From Ceratothoa steindachneri (taxonomy: Eukaryota > Arthropoda > Malacostraca > Isopoda > Cymothoidae): DNA of 64,000 nucleotides. Location: contig OZ018321.1 of NCBI GenBank assembly GCA_963969495.1, forward strand, positions 191,526,985 through 191,590,984, in the 5' to 3' direction. The notes under the pieces were generated by a model. That model saw nothing but the letters and a program-made list of their open reading frames with translations, did not search any database and was not told where the DNA came from. The translations under genes and the position numbers were made by a program. Below, piece by piece: positions 9,465 to 21,004 of this stretch. Every line of letters starts with the position of its first letter. Position 1 is the first letter of the stretch.

Positions 9465-11985
9465 TAACCCATAGGTACATCCGATCACTCTGCCATCAGT
9501 ATCAAACTTGATCTTAGGCAACCTGTCCCTTCTTATACTTTTACGAAGGAGATTTATCTAAAATACAGGGTTAACTGGAATAATGTCCGCGATGATGTTT
9601 CCAGGATCTGATTAGGGACCATTCTTTGCAGTGATGAGCCCATGTCCACTTTCAATGAACAAAGACTTAGTATTATTTCATGCCGAGTCCGTGTTAAAAG
9701 GATCTTATACCGGTTCAATGATAGGGCCTGGTTTACAGTGGAATGCAAAACTGCTCGGGATGTCAAACAGGCAGCATACCGCCACTGGTCTCAGCTACGC
9801 ACAAGAGAATCTTGAAACGATTATGTTCTAGCAAGATCTCAATCAGAGAGGATTTATCATGATGCAGAAAGGAAATATCTGAGTTATGCCAAGGATCTGA
9901 GTTATGCCAAGGATAAATTGTTAAGCGCCACTGATCCACATAAATGGTGGTCCACCCTTAAATCAGTGGTCTTTGGCTGCAGCTCATCACTTTCCCCACT
10001 GCTCTCTGAGAACGGTCAACTTATCACGAGTCCAAAGGAAAAAGCTGATCTTTTGCTGAAGCACTTTGACTCTAAACTTAGTAGAGAGCAATTAATTTTC
10101 AATCAAGAAATGGCCATTATGCCTACTCTTAATAAAATTGCATTTTGGTCCAAAGAAGTGGAGAAGATACTCAATGCTCTTGATCCATGTGTGGGCACAG
10201 ATTCCCTTAAGATGTTCCCTTTGTTTTTCAGGGAAACCTCTGCTGTAATCGCAAAAAAACTGAGTGCAGTATTTAGATGCCTCATGCGATCTGGATCGTT
10301 CCCCGATTGCTGGAGGGTGGCTCACATTACGCCTATTCCTAAGGGAACTCCTTTCCCTGATCCCTCTAACTATCGTCCAATCTCTATTACACCAATACTT
10401 TCTAAATTTTTTGAGCACCTCGTTGCAGCTCACCTTTCCCGCTTTCTTGAGAGATCAAGTGTTCTCCCTTGTAATCAATTTGCTTATAGAAAATAGCTTG
10501 ATACAACGGATGTACTTCTTACGATCTCTCACAAAATCCAGTTAGCACTATACCAGGGGCATGAGGCCCGCATAGTTCAACTGGATCTCATCTCTCAGCT
10601 GCCTTTGATAGAGTAAATCATAATGGCTTGCCGAAGAAGCTAAGATATATTGGTGTTGGTGGACAGATTTTATCTATTTTAGAGCAATTTCTGGTGGGTC
10701 GCATCCGCAGGGTTTGTGTTGATGCCAACTTCAGTGACTGGCATCCTGTCCACTCGGGCGTTCCGCAGGGCAGTGTTGTCGGACCTCTGCTCTTTAATAT
10801 TTACACTGCTGACCTCTTTAGCATCACAAAAAATATTATGTATGGTTATGCAGACAAGGTAAGTCTGCTCGCGACTATTGACTCCCCTCACTCTCGCAAC
10901 ACTGCATCTAATTCCCTCAATAAAGATCTTCGATGCATTTCTATATGGTGCCATACATGGAACATGAAGCTTAACATCGCTAAATCTAAATGTATATCTA
11001 TCTCAAGATCTCTTAGCCCTTTTCCTCAACATGAACCTCTCCATATTGATGGTTTAACATTGAACGATGTGGAAGAACTGGATATTTTGGGCGTTAAATT
11101 TGATTCCAAATTAACTTTTGAGTGTCACATCAGATCTCTTGTGACTAGTGCTTTGCAGAAATTGGGAATCATGAGAAAGGCCTATGCCACCTTTAATGAT
11201 GCTTCCGTGTCCACCACTTGCTTCCGAAGCTTTATTTTTACAGCTTTGGAATATTGTGCCCCTGTCTGGTTGTCTGCTGCTACCTCATGCTTGCATCTTA
11301 TTGACAGAGTCTCTTATACTGCCAGCTTTCTTTGTGGCGGTAATGTCCAATGGAACCTTGCACATCGCCGGAAGATCAGCAATGTGTGCATGTTCTATAA
11401 GATACAATCCAATCTGAATCATCCGCTGTATATTTCCTTGCCAAATCGCTTTGTAGCAAGGAGAAACACTCGTCAGGCTTTGGCCCAGCATCCTCTTTGT
11501 TTTCAGTCTATCAGATGCCGTACTAGCCAGTTTCAGCGTTGCTTTCTGCCAAGTGTTGTCCATCTTTGGGATTCCTTGGACGAAGAGACTTGTGCATCGA
11601 ACAGTTTAGATGCCTTCAAAAAGAAAGCAAATAAGATCTTGTGTTCATCATGAGCCATTATCCTGTTATTTGTTGTTTTTTTCTAGTTTGAATATTCTAT
11701 ATACAGTATATCTTGTTTTGTTTGAATGTTGCTATATACTGTTTTTCAATTTTTTATTTAATTTTATTACTCAATTTAATTTAACTGAATCCATAGATGG
11801 CTGGAAGCCTTGAGGTTTTTCTTTACCTATCTTTTCCCAGTTTGTTCTTCTATCCCACTTCCTTTTCTTCTTAACATCGTTTCCTCTTCGACGGTGCAGG
11901 TGTGCGGGGATTGCTAATTGCAATCTATAGTGCTTGCACTCTTCACGTTCTACCTGTCTCATCGTGTGTAATAATAATAATAATA
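9465..11985 (+). pseudogene. 5'-truncated non-LTR retrotransposon: endonuclease C-end and reverse transcriptase
   Basis: It starts with [12 protein letters not shown], the C-terminal SDH motif of an AP endonuclease, then linker sequence. RT follows in two main blocks: 9918-10496 (HITPIPKGTPFPDPSNYRPISITPILSKFFE) and 10628-11653 (SGVPQGSVVGPLLFNIYTADL, DILGVKFDSKLTFECHI, LEYCAPVW). Stops and a frameshift separate the blocks at about 10497-10627. The catalytic YADD reads YADK (about 10857), so the second aspartate is lost. An 18-bp tandem duplication (ctgagttatgccaaggat) sits at about 9880-9915. The element ends in 3' UTR and a (TAA)n tail at 11970. The clade is not assigned; the layout is Jockey/CR1-group-like. 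It is inactive. Confidence 0.85.

Positions 11986-12035
<50 letters not shown>
11970..12035. repeat. (TAA)n then (TA)n
   Basis: The LINE 3' tail (taataataa) runs straight into an AT dinucleotide array, fitting microsatellite growth from a retrotransposon tail. Confidence 0.9.
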
Positions 12036-12039
<4 letters not shown>

Positions 12040-13180
12040 TCTTTCATGAGCGCGAAAGAATGATGAAAATGAATCCAACAAACCGCAAAAAATGGAAAAC
12101 GGGAACATTTTTCTTCGGAAATATTATTTCCTAATTAGGGTAGATGGGTAGCAGTCTTTCCTGAATGCAAATTTTGTTAAAGATCATTGTATATTTCGCC
12201 TTGATCAATTTCCTCTGTCAACTTTTTATTCTTTCTATTGTCTGTTTTACTCCATCTTGTAGATGGTAGATCACTTGTCCCATATTCATCTCTTTTTCTA
12301 ATAAATGCGTTTGGTAAAATAAACAAACTTAAATTGCTAAGCTTTCGATCTATTCGATCATCTTCGGGGCGTCTTTATGTATTCTTTCCTCTTTTACCGA
12401 GGAAGTATGGTCGAGTAAGGGTACGGAAATGAAATGAAATGAAAAGAGAGGTGGGAGACAAAGAACAGCTCTTCCGACCCTTCCCCGTCCCCCTTGGCGC
12501 TCATGGAGCGGCCAAGGAGGGAGGGGGGGAGGTCCAGTACTCCTTTATAGACCCCCATAGTCACACTGTCTAGAGCCAAAGTAGGCTCCAAGCACTGTGA
12601 GTACGGCGGTTAGGAGTGAGACGGAGAGGAAGAAGGAGGTTTTAGGATAGGACAGCGAAGAAAATAGTAGGAGACAAAAGTGGAATTAGTTAGTCATGGG
12701 ACCTACAGCTTAACGTGGAATCCGAACCACGATGTGTCGCTTGTCTCTAACTATAACCTTGCAGTTTATCGTTACCCCAGTCCCACGTATTACTGTAAGT
12801 CCCGTGTGCGAATATGATAGCAAAAAACGAATAGATGCAGAAGGCTGAAGGAAGTACGAGGTTTGCAAAGAGATGCTAATTGCCTGGAGGTCAGGCTTAT
12901 CTCTGTCCATTTTAGGTAGTATAGCTAGCGTGATAAAGTTAGAAAGTAGTATTGGGATTTATGAGGAGTTCAAACCGTTATTAGTAAATATTCTTACTAA
13001 AAACTGGTGTAGGTTTCTATCTTTCTATATATTCTTTCCTATTCCTATCCTAGTTATAATTGACTACATTATATTCTCTGGTTTGCTTCGGTTAAATAAT
13101 TACTCTTAGTCATCGTCGACTATTAATCTCTTTCTCTAGGTGTATATTTCTTCTTCGTCTTCCTTTCCTCTCTCATCTAT
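12036..13180. other. No gene recognised
   Basis: Mixed sequence with A/G-rich patches (12420-12530) and no long open frame. 12400-12720 includes 'ctcctttatagaccccc' in a GC-richer context that could be an LTR promoter region, but no paired repeat was found in the window. Confidence 0.35.
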
Positions 13181-13189
13181 TCTTGGGAA

Positions 13190-14706
13190 ACTTGGGAATA
13201 ATCCTCGAATTCAGTCAGCAGAGGAAGAACCCAGGAGAAACGAAAGAAGAATCAGAAAAAGAAGAAACACCGATAACTTAACAGATAGGACAAACTAAAC
13301 GGAAAACGAATAAACGGAAAAACACACGACGGAGCGGCAATAGCGATCGAGCAAGGATTGCGGTACTAAACAATACAAGGATTGGTAGGTGCATATTTAG
13401 CTATAGAAATTAAAATGCAATTAAGCAACATCATTGTCGCAACTGGATACCAGCCACCCAGGCGCCCCCAATTACCGGTACAAAACTTTACTAAACTCTT
13501 CAACTATAGGATAACGGTCATTTTGGTGGGCGATTTAAACGCCCATTGCAGGCGTCTGGGTACAGAAATACAAACAGAGTCGGAAAACAACTTAACACGC
13601 TTATCAATAGACGTATACTACAAAGACTGGGACCCAATTTCCCTACATACTTACGAAGAGATCACGCAACAAAACCGGACATCTGCTTGGCTAACTTCAA
13701 TCTGCCTTTTAACTATTTTATGGAACCAGTGGATGTTCCTTGCAGTGACCACACTGCGACTCTAATGTACATAAACAAAAATCCTATACAAATCCCTTCG
13801 AATAAATGGAAGGCATACCATAGAGCGGATTGGGATAAGTACAAAGAATTGCTTCAGACGTACGTGGCCAGCTGGCTCGGGGAAGCCACTCTAGAGGAAA
13901 TCGACGGGGAGTTGGATAGGAACAGAGGAGAAATTAAAAGGGCAGAGAAGGGGGCCGTCCCCATTAACTCGTTCCAAACCATTAAACAATTTAGGTGGAC
14001 ACCAGAAATGGTGGCTTTGAGCGAGGAGATTAGCCGGGCGACAGAACATATAACATATAAGAATCCGGAAAACGGGTTTTAGGGGATATTTATTCCTCCT
14101 CGCCTAAACATAACGTCAAAGGAAACGAGCCAATCCGGCGAGTGGAATTTTAAAACAATTTTAATGTTCTATTCCAGCTCGTGGCCTTATTGTTTATTGT
14201 TGATGGCCGGCTTTTCTTCGTTTATTAAGACGGATGGCTGTTGATTTATTATTACTTCGGTACGGTACAGCAATGTCCTCAGACTCTTTGGAATTTAGTC
14301 GAAAGCCAGAAAGAAATACAAGGATCTACTTAGAAGAGACTTACACGACTCTACTCGACCTGAAAATCGACAATTGAACAACCTACTCTCCTATATTCCA
14401 CTAAATAGACTGTACAAAACGAACATCATAAGACTGCAGAAAGTCCAGAATATTGGAGTATTGATAATTACAAATACGAGAAGAAGCGAAAGACGACGAC
14501 AGAGAGACCTACATGGGGAAGTAGATATGGAACTGGTTAACATGGTATTACATAAAAGAGCAGTAAAAATATGGGATAGATTGGAAGAAATAATCAACGA
14601 GGAGGAGAGAAGGAAAATAGACATACCGTTAGAGTATAGAAAGAGAAGTAGAGGAAACTTCCAAAGTGAAAAACCACTCGAAGACCCAGTGCCATTATAT
14701 AGATAG
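13190..14706 (+). pseudogene. Jockey/R1-like non-LTR retrotransposon copy 1, RT deleted
   Basis: 13382-14082 gives endonuclease sequence in two overlapping frames: IIVATGYQPPRRPQLP, then VILVGDLNAHCRRLG (the GD-N-AH catalytic block), PDICLANFN and CSDHTATLMY (the SDH block). After about 14085 the RT domain is missing. 14374-14706 resumes with a C-terminal tail (RLYKTNIIRLQKVQNIGV... NMVLHKRAVKIWDRL). The copy at 35355-36906 keeps the RT N-terminus this one lacks, so they are two differently broken members of one family. No intact ORF remains. Confidence 0.8.
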
Positions 14707-15997
14707 AGAGATATTATTGTACAGATAACGAAAGAAGAAATGATAAAAACGCAACTGCAAGGAGAACCAAATAGTAAACAGGTTAAAACAAAAGAAAAAT
14801 AGAGACGTGAGAGCTTTAATAATATTACCAATTAGAAAGATCTGAACGACACAAAAGCAGAAACTCCAGAGATGGCTGTTCACCCAGCGACTACATAAAC
14901 ACTCACCACCTTCATTTTCACCACTTTGCCTAGCAAATTCTATCCACTCTACTACACCTTTATACAAATTATATCCACTCTACTACTACTTTATACTTTA
15001 GACGCTAGACGTTTATTAAGATGGCTTCTAAGATGTTCAGCCTCCCTTTATTTCCCTCTTTTCTTTTAATTGTCGCGTTTTCAACTAGAATATCTCTAGT
15101 TAGGTTGATGCTATGCGCTTTCTCCATATGATTTTTAGGCCCTACGCTTTGCAGGTGCAAGGTTAAACTCCTCGAAAGGGTCGTAGTTGTCATGCCAATA
15201 TATTTGGAGTTATTATAAAGCTTGCAGTCTTTATTGGGGCAGATAAAATCATAAACTATGTTGGTTGACTTTAGATTCGAGGAGTTTTGGTAGTTGTTGT
15301 TTTTCATAAGGATATTGTTGACTTTTGTCGTTTTATAGTATATAATAAGTTGAATTTTGTCCATTTGATTCTTAATTTTGATGTTACGGTTGACAATCTC
15401 TTTGATGTTTGTTTCGTCAATTTTATAGGCCGTAGACATCTGATTTCTGTAATATATTTGATGCTATTTACTGCTTCCTGATTACTTTCCGTTTTATCCT
15501 TATCTTTGAATTGAATACTTAAAAATGATTTGAGTTGATTTCAATCATGCTGTTCGGGAAACTGTTGTTCACGAGTGTTTGTTTTACGCAAGAGATCTCT
15601 CGATGAAAAAGTTCCCACATAGAGCAGCATTTGTATGCTCGGCGGATGTATGAGCCAAATACACTTTTTTGTATCTTTCAGGACATTCACTATCCGCGTT
15701 GAGGCATCTTCCCATGTCCGTATTTTTTATATAAACTTTTGTGATATAGCTACCATTGATGTTTTGTACCTCAACGTCAAAAAAGGAAGTTTATTGCCCG
15801 TACTCAATTCATAAGTGAGTTTTAACACGGAGTTCTCCTCAAATTGCTGTTTGATGCTCTTTAGATGTTCTTCGTTTTGGACGTTGATGTAGATGTCATA
15901 TACGTATAGGCAATATGTGTGTAGATTATTTTCACTGTTTTCAAATAAGCTCTCTTCAACTTGGCCCATATATTAGTTGGCGAAGGTATGCCCCAAG

Positions 15998-16735
15998 CAT
16001 AGGTGGGCGTTATCGCGATAACAATATCGGGTTATCCGATTTTTTCCCCGCGTTATCGATTCATCCATAGCGTCGATACTTTGGGTTCCAAACTAGCGAC
16101 AATCGATAATTTCAGTTTTTGGTTCCAGTTTAACACAGGGCCGAGCCGCGCGTGCCTTGGAGGCAGAAATAGGTAGGTCCGAGCTGGGAACCGAATATAT
16201 ACTGAACGGAATGCGGGGAGGCCGGTCTTGACGTCTTCTCAAAACGTTCACTCAGCTTCAGTCTCTCACCAGCTGTCGGACAAGAGGTCACGAGATGTTG
16301 CTCCTGCACGCTACTGGTTTTTCGCGTTCTTTGATGATTTTCTCGTGAGGTACAACACGGCGATGCCGAGCAGCGCCACGGTGGAGCGCTTGTTCTCCCT
16401 TGGCAAGGACAACATCAGGGCTAAGAGGAGCTCCCTGGCTGATGAAAACTTCAACATGCTCATGTTTACGAAGGGGAACATGCTGCAGAACCTGGTCTAG
16501 ACTGTGGCTGTGCAAATTTAGTTATTTTACTTAAAACAGTTTTTCTACGATTTTTCTAAGTTTTCTAAGATAAAGATAAAAATAAAGATTTGGATTTCTC
16601 GATTTTTTTATTTAAAATATCAATTTCGTTATCGCTAATATCGGAATTTTGGATTTATCGATTATCGCCGATAATGTATCGTTATGGATTTATCGCTTAG
16701 CGTGATAAATTTTTTCGTTATCGCGCGCACCACTG
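15998..16735 (+). mobile_element. Non-autonomous hAT element inside the PLE
   Basis: The ends form imperfect 12-bp TIRs: left 'cataggtgggcg', right (reverse complement) 'cagtggtgcgcg'. Flanking 8-bp direct repeats are gccccaag (15990-15997) and gctccaag (16736-16743), differing at one base, the 8-bp target duplication expected of hAT. Subterminal regions are rich in 'cgataa' and 'ttatcg' repeats on both sides. The 738-bp element keeps only the C-terminal coding region. The PLE reads across the insertion point on both sides. Confidence 0.85.
16228..16500 (+). pseudogene. hAT transposase C-terminal dimerisation domain
   Basis: The frame ends in the hAT dimerisation signature: FLVRYNTAMPSSATVERLFS, then KRSSLADENFNMLMFTKGN and a stop shortly after. 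This is the conserved C-terminal segment through which hAT transposases self-associate. The zinc finger and catalytic residues are absent. About 90 codons are open without a break, which suggests the deletion derivative is not very old. Confidence 0.85.
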
Positions 16736-17080
16736 GCTCCAAGATTAATACCATAGCCACTCCATCCACTTGCGTGTATAGATTACGGTCCGGTGTCCTG
16801 AACGGAGTTTCTGATGTGCATGAACGTAACATATTCTTTAAGATGTTTGGGTCGAGATTTGCTGGAGACATTGTAGGGTGGTGGTACACATTTTGTATAA
16901 TGATGTCGATGGTCTGAGAGATAGGCACATTAGTAAATAGTCTTTCCACATCAAGGGATGCTATTACTCCTGCCGGTCTTGTAGAGTGGAGTATATCGAT
17001 ATTAATTCTGCCGTAGACTTTATGCTATATTTTGAAGGGGTATACGCATTTATTATTTCATTTAGGGTTTTGCTAAACGG

Positions 17081-17161
17081 TACGTTGGTGTCGTGACTTG
17101 CGAAATTATAACCGAACAACCCATTGAGGCCTATCATATCGCAAGTCACGACACCAACGTA
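17081..17161. repeat. Perfect 23-bp hairpin at the PLE 5' edge
   Basis: 'tacgttggtgtcgtgacttg' plus 'cga' at 17081-17103 and its exact reverse complement at 17139-17161, with a 35-base loop. It lies where PLE homology ends, so it may be a template fold-back made during reverse transcription or a junction with an inverted copy. Confidence 0.85.
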
Positions 17162-17164
17162 CAC

Positions 17165-18172
17165 GCTTGATTTCAGCCTTGAGTTCAGAAATTGTGCATG
17201 GTTTGTTGACCTATACCTATGATTTCACATACCCCCATAAGAAGAAAGCACGAGGGGTAAGGTCGCAGGACCTTGGTGGCCATTCCTGTTCACCATGCAA
17301 GGATATCACTCGTTTTGGAAATATTTGGTGGAGTAATGCAAGCGTTTGGCGCTTGCATTCTCCATTAATGGTAACTGCATTCCTCTCATCATCTTCAAAG
17401 AATAACGGTTCAAGCACTCCACCTGCCCCCAAACTAGACTACATAGTTGCTTTTAGTGGATGCATTTCATGCTCTTGCATTATTCGAGGATTTTCATTTC
17501 CACAAATCCGTCATTTCTGTTTACTAACAAATCCACTCAAGTAGAAGTGGGTCTCGTCACTGAAAATGATTTTCTTTGAAATTTTTCGTCGCCTGAAAGT
17601 CTCTCCACAAGCCAGTCAGCAAATTGCTTTCGCCCTCCCGTGGTCAGTTGGCTAAAAATGCTGCGTAAGTTGAATTTTGTTCACATGCATATGGAGATCG
17701 TTATGCAGAATTCGATGTAATTAAGTGGTCGGGAGGTCCAACTGTACGAACGGAGGCGAATCGATTCTCCCGGACTAAGAGTGACACTGTCTCGCACAAC
17801 AGCAGTTTGTTGTTCTGGCCGACAAAAAAGATTCCGCCCAGGCGATTTGGCAATGGCAACCCAACCAGTTGTTTTAAACTTCGTCATTAGTCTGCGAACC
17901 GTAGACTCCTTGGGTGCTTCATTTCTCCTCGAAATGGCAAGAAATGTCCTAACTGTTTGCGTCGCACTTTCTCCGTTTTGGTAAAATGTCTTCACGATGA
18001 GAATGCGCTGCTTAGTTTAAAACTACTTCATGACGCATCGCACACAAGTGTTCCGAAAAACAAACAAATACTATTAATCTGAGTGAAGAAAGATAGCAAA
18101 CATGATAAAAGCATGCCTTCAAATTTCAAAACACAAAAATGTCTCCCAATTCAAATTTGACACCTTTTATGG
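17165..18172 (-). pseudogene. Degraded Tc1/mariner-superfamily transposase
   Basis: Minus frames: 17995-17681 has the N-terminal HTH part (FYQNGESATQTVRTFLAISR, STVRRLMTKFKTTGWVAIAK). 17432-17217 has the late catalytic region ending WPPRSCDLTPRAFFLWGYVK, which matches the mariner pattern 'WPPRSPDLTPLDFFLWG'. The right terminus near 18172 reads 'aggtgtcaaatttg' preceded by 'gggtgttccataaa' on the minus strand, a typical end for this group. The left end is missing or fused with the PLE at about 17165. Frameshifts separate the pieces. Confidence 0.75.
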
Positions 18173-18183
18173 AACACCCTATA

Positions 18184-18185
<2 letters not shown>

Positions 18186-18240
<55 letters not shown>
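18186..18240. repeat. (AT)n microsatellite
   Basis: AT run directly outside the terminal sequence of the mariner relic ending at about 18172. Confidence 0.95.
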
Positions 18241-18242
<2 letters not shown>

Positions 18243-18476
18243 AAAAATATCCAAGACAAATTGGTGCGGTTAAGGTAATGGCATAATTAGACAACTGCTC
18301 TGCTTCAGGTCCAGCAGGTGATCCTATCCTCCTTGAACTGGAAGACAACACTTAGGGATGACCCATCCATCAGCCCCAAAAAGCTGATTTCAAAGACACG
18401 CCTTTATGTCGTCTCGTTTACCGTCACAGAAAACTGTTATTATTAATATATTAACAGCGTTGACTGAGCCAAAACG

Positions 18477-18527
18477 CTCGAAAGTACTTGTAATCCTCGT
18501 ATTATGAATTTTCCCTGTGGGCTTTGT

Positions 18528-18609
<82 letters not shown>

Positions 18610-18655
18610 ACCCACAGGGAAAATTAATAATACGAGGATTCCAAGTACTTTCGAA
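18477..18655. repeat. Inverted repeat flanking a 78-bp (AT)n array
   Basis: The left arm (about 18477-18529: cgaaagtacttg, atcctcgtattat, aattttccctgtgggc) and right arm (about 18605-18655: cccacagggaaaatt, ataatacgaggat, caagtactttcg) are near-perfect reverse complements. The AT array 18530-18607 is the spacer. The arm text looks like a PLE terminus, but no coding sequence is attached to prove it. Confidence 0.85.
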
Positions 18656-18912
18656 CGTTATTTCGAGTTCTTTCTTACCATCTGGCCTACAACTCCCCAG
18701 ACTGCAACCCCATGGAATATTGTGTTTGGGGCGTGGTTGAGAGAGAGACCTACAAGTCCTCGTACACCACTAAGGTGGATCTTGGGCCCAGGATCACCAG
18801 AGTTTTCACCCAGTTAAACAAGAGAAGTTAAGCAGCGAGTTCAAACGCCGCCGCCGCCTGGAGACCGTAGTTGAGGCCGACGGCGACTTAATTGAATTAA
18901 ATGAATACTAAA
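18656..18912 (+). pseudogene. Mariner transposase C-terminal fragment
   Basis: The plus frame at about 18670 reads HLAYNSPDCNPMEYCVWGVV then ERETYKSSYTTK, followed after a shift by RVFTQLNKRS and a tail of the type 'RRRLETVVEADGDLIE'. This is the last third of a Tc1/mariner transposase, holding the 'NSPDxNPxEY' block with the final catalytic acid. No N-terminal part or TIR is present. It is embedded between two AT arrays. Confidence 0.8.
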
Positions 18913-18941
18913 GTTCTTCGTATCTTTAACATGTAATTTCC

Positions 18942-18942
<1 letters not shown>

Positions 18943-19028
<86 letters not shown>
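18943..19028. repeat. (AT)n microsatellite
   Basis: About 86 bp of AT dinucleotides, 310 bp upstream of the last MARVEL exon. Confidence 0.95.
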
Positions 19029-19030
<2 letters not shown>

Positions 19031-19341
19031 TGAACTATGTGTGTTATTTCCTTTTATATTGAAGTTAGGTGACAAGTTACACACCGCACTCTGTAGATGA
19101 GGACAACATGAGTATTTAAAATTAATGTTAAAATATATATCTATGTTAAAGAGTAAATTTCTAAAATTCTATAACAATACTTTTTAACATTAGCACCTAA
19201 ATAATAATAACAATTAATATTTTTTTAAATATTGCTCTCCCTTTTACGGCATTGATGCACTACATTGTTATATACAATAAAAAAATTCGTTTGGGATTTT
19301 ATATCTAATACTGAGAAATAATTGCATCCCTCTTTTTGCAG

Positions 19342-19671
19342 GAGCTGTTTATGAACAGTTATTTCGCGTTAATGTTCTTCATATCGTGTATAACTTCGTT
19401 CGTACACGGTTACACTGGAATAGAGGTGACAACGGGCCTATTCTGTATGATATCCTTCGTGTTCTTCGCCGTCGATATCTACTTTGCTCTCGTCAATATG
19501 GGAGCCCTAAACAGCACCACGATCGTTCGATCACCACCGGCAACCGAACCTCCTTCTTCTACTTCATTTCCACCACCTACAGTGCATATTAACTCAGCCG
19601 GCGCATTTCCTCCATCCGTGACCCATCCTTCGCCTAATAGGGGACCAACCACAATTAATCCCGTTTACTAA
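19342..19671 (+). CDS. MARVEL-like four-TM protein, last coding exon
   Basis: A pyrimidine-rich acceptor (ctctttttgcag) precedes 19342. The frame continues in phase 0 from the exon at 2550-2702 and ends at TAA (19669-19671) after 109 residues. Two hydrophobic segments (YFALMFFISCITSFVHGY and TGLFCMISFVFFAVDIYFAL) give TM3 and TM4, and a short extracellular-type loop (TGIEV) lies between. A Pro/Ser/Thr-rich cytoplasmic-type tail follows, ending TINPVY. The 'FFAVDIYFA' stretch is the usual end of MARVEL/CKLF-like domains. A candidate AATAAA polyadenylation signal is at 19715-19720. MARVEL proteins sit in plasma or vesicle membranes. The specific subfamily is not determinable here. Confidence 0.75.
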   Translation, partial: ELFMNSYFALMFFISCITSFVHGYTGIEVTTGLFCMISFVFFAVDIYFALVNMGALNSTTIVRSPPATEPPSSTSFPPPTVHINSAGAFPPSVTHPSPNRGPTTINPVY

Positions 19672-19714
19672 TTAACACTTAGATTCAATCTACGTCCACA
19701 ATAATTATTTGAGG

Positions 19715-19720
19715 AATAAA
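19715..19720 (+). promoter_or_regulatory. Candidate polyadenylation signal (AATAAA) of the MARVEL-like gene
   Basis: AATAAA lies 44 bp after the stop codon. A second AATAAA-like site lies about 35 bp further. No cleavage evidence is visible. Confidence 0.45.
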
Positions 19721-19917
19721 TGACGGTCATCAAATTATTTCAAAGCGAGGTCAATAAAATCGTTTGGTGAGACTCCCAACAAATACACAGTCACCCGCCT
19801 CAAGGAAATTTAATGACTCCAGTTCTATCTCCTCCCCGAAAGGGCAGAGCACTGCATAAAAAAAAACCCAATTAATATTGGAGCGCCTAGCAATGTCTGG
19901 CAACTGATTTTGAATTC

Positions 19918-20072
19918 TAACCCAAAGGTGATTATTTCAAAATGGGGGATTTCGCCACCTCTATACCCCTTTTAATAGTAGGAGGTTGCCCCCCCACATC
20001 ACCGCCATTTGTAATCAGCTAGTCGTATACACAATTCGAAACCCTAACATTAGTTTAATTAAAACGAGATGC
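19918..20072. repeat. Short dispersed repeat, copy 2
   Basis: Same orientation as 700-848. It shares the 'attatttcaaaatgggg', 'gcccccccacat', 'taatcagctagt' and 'caattcgaaa' blocks. It lies downstream of the MARVEL gene while copy 1 lies upstream. Confidence 0.5.
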
Positions 20073-21000
20073 CAGACGTCATTAGGCGCTTTAGTGTTCA
20101 TTGTTTTCATGCCGTGCTTCTTGCCTTCAGACATATAAGCCCTGTCCCCGAATGATAATTAAATCACTCATATTCTCCTTAATATTGAGTAATATAAAAT
20201 GTTCATATCATATTTTAATTAAGAAAAAATCCCTTTAAAATGATATATAATACAATATGATGTGATGTCAATTGACAATGTGACTGTGTATTCCATATTT
20301 AGCAATTTCAGAAATTATATCCGTTAAGAGTGTCAGTTGTATTATTTTCTTGCCCCCGGTGTCATAACCTATTATTAAGCGCATAAAAAATCCATTATTG
20401 CTTCATTGTTTAATTTTATTCATTTCTTCAGGACGTAGTCTTTTTCAATTATTCCTTATCGTATCTTCAGATGATATAACAATCTTGTTTCAATAAGGTT
20501 TTGGGCGGAATTTGAAAGGAGGAATCTAACTTTCGTTCTTATTGTTGCTAATAAGATTGAATGCGATTACCACTCTTACTGGATTGCTTCCATTATTTGA
20601 TAACTATCTAACTCTCACTTAATCTCACTTAGAGCCTCTTATCATTGTAATCACGGGACTCGGGGAAAATAATGAATTGTGGTATCCTACCACTCGAATG
20701 GTGCCTTCCTTATCAATCACTGGGTAAGTAATAGCAGAATGGCACCGCTCCCTCAATCGATGGTACCCGTGGTGTGACTGGGTTGATGTCGTATAACGGG
20801 GGATTGAAGTGCTAGTGGAACATGCTGAGTTCATAGTACAAATTTGTTCCTAGGGATGTCGGGTACATGAATCCTCCCAACTACACCATTCAGGGCCGAT
20901 AAGCTTTGTTATTCGAACCCTTTACATTCCCCTATTCGGTTGTCTGATTTTGTTTATGTTTATACGGGGTTTTCGCTCTCCTTTCAGTGGGCTCTCATTC
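20073..21000. other. Intergenic DNA; nothing recognised
   Basis: AT-rich sequence with no long frame, splice-flanked exon or repeat pair that I could find. Confidence 0.4.
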
Positions 21001-21004
21001 TTCT

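Larger units (their letters stand above)
15005..17164 (-). pseudogene. Penelope-like element, nearly full RT to GIY-YIG, split by a hAT
   Basis: Read on the minus strand, 17164-16744 carries the RT N-terminal part: NGLFGYNFASHDTNVPFS, then ERLFTNVPISQTIDIIIQNV and LYTQVDGVAM. A hAT derivative (15998-16735) interrupts it. RT resumes at TFAN...MGQVEESLFE, then LYVYDIYINVQ, where the YVDD motif reads YVYD, and KLPFLTLRY. 15439-15005 gives the GIY-YIG domain (YKIDETNI..., ICPNKDCKLY, KYIGMTTTTLSRSLTLHLQ). Frameshifts and the lost aspartate make it inactive. The 5' edge at about 17165 has a perfect hairpin. Confidence 0.85.
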
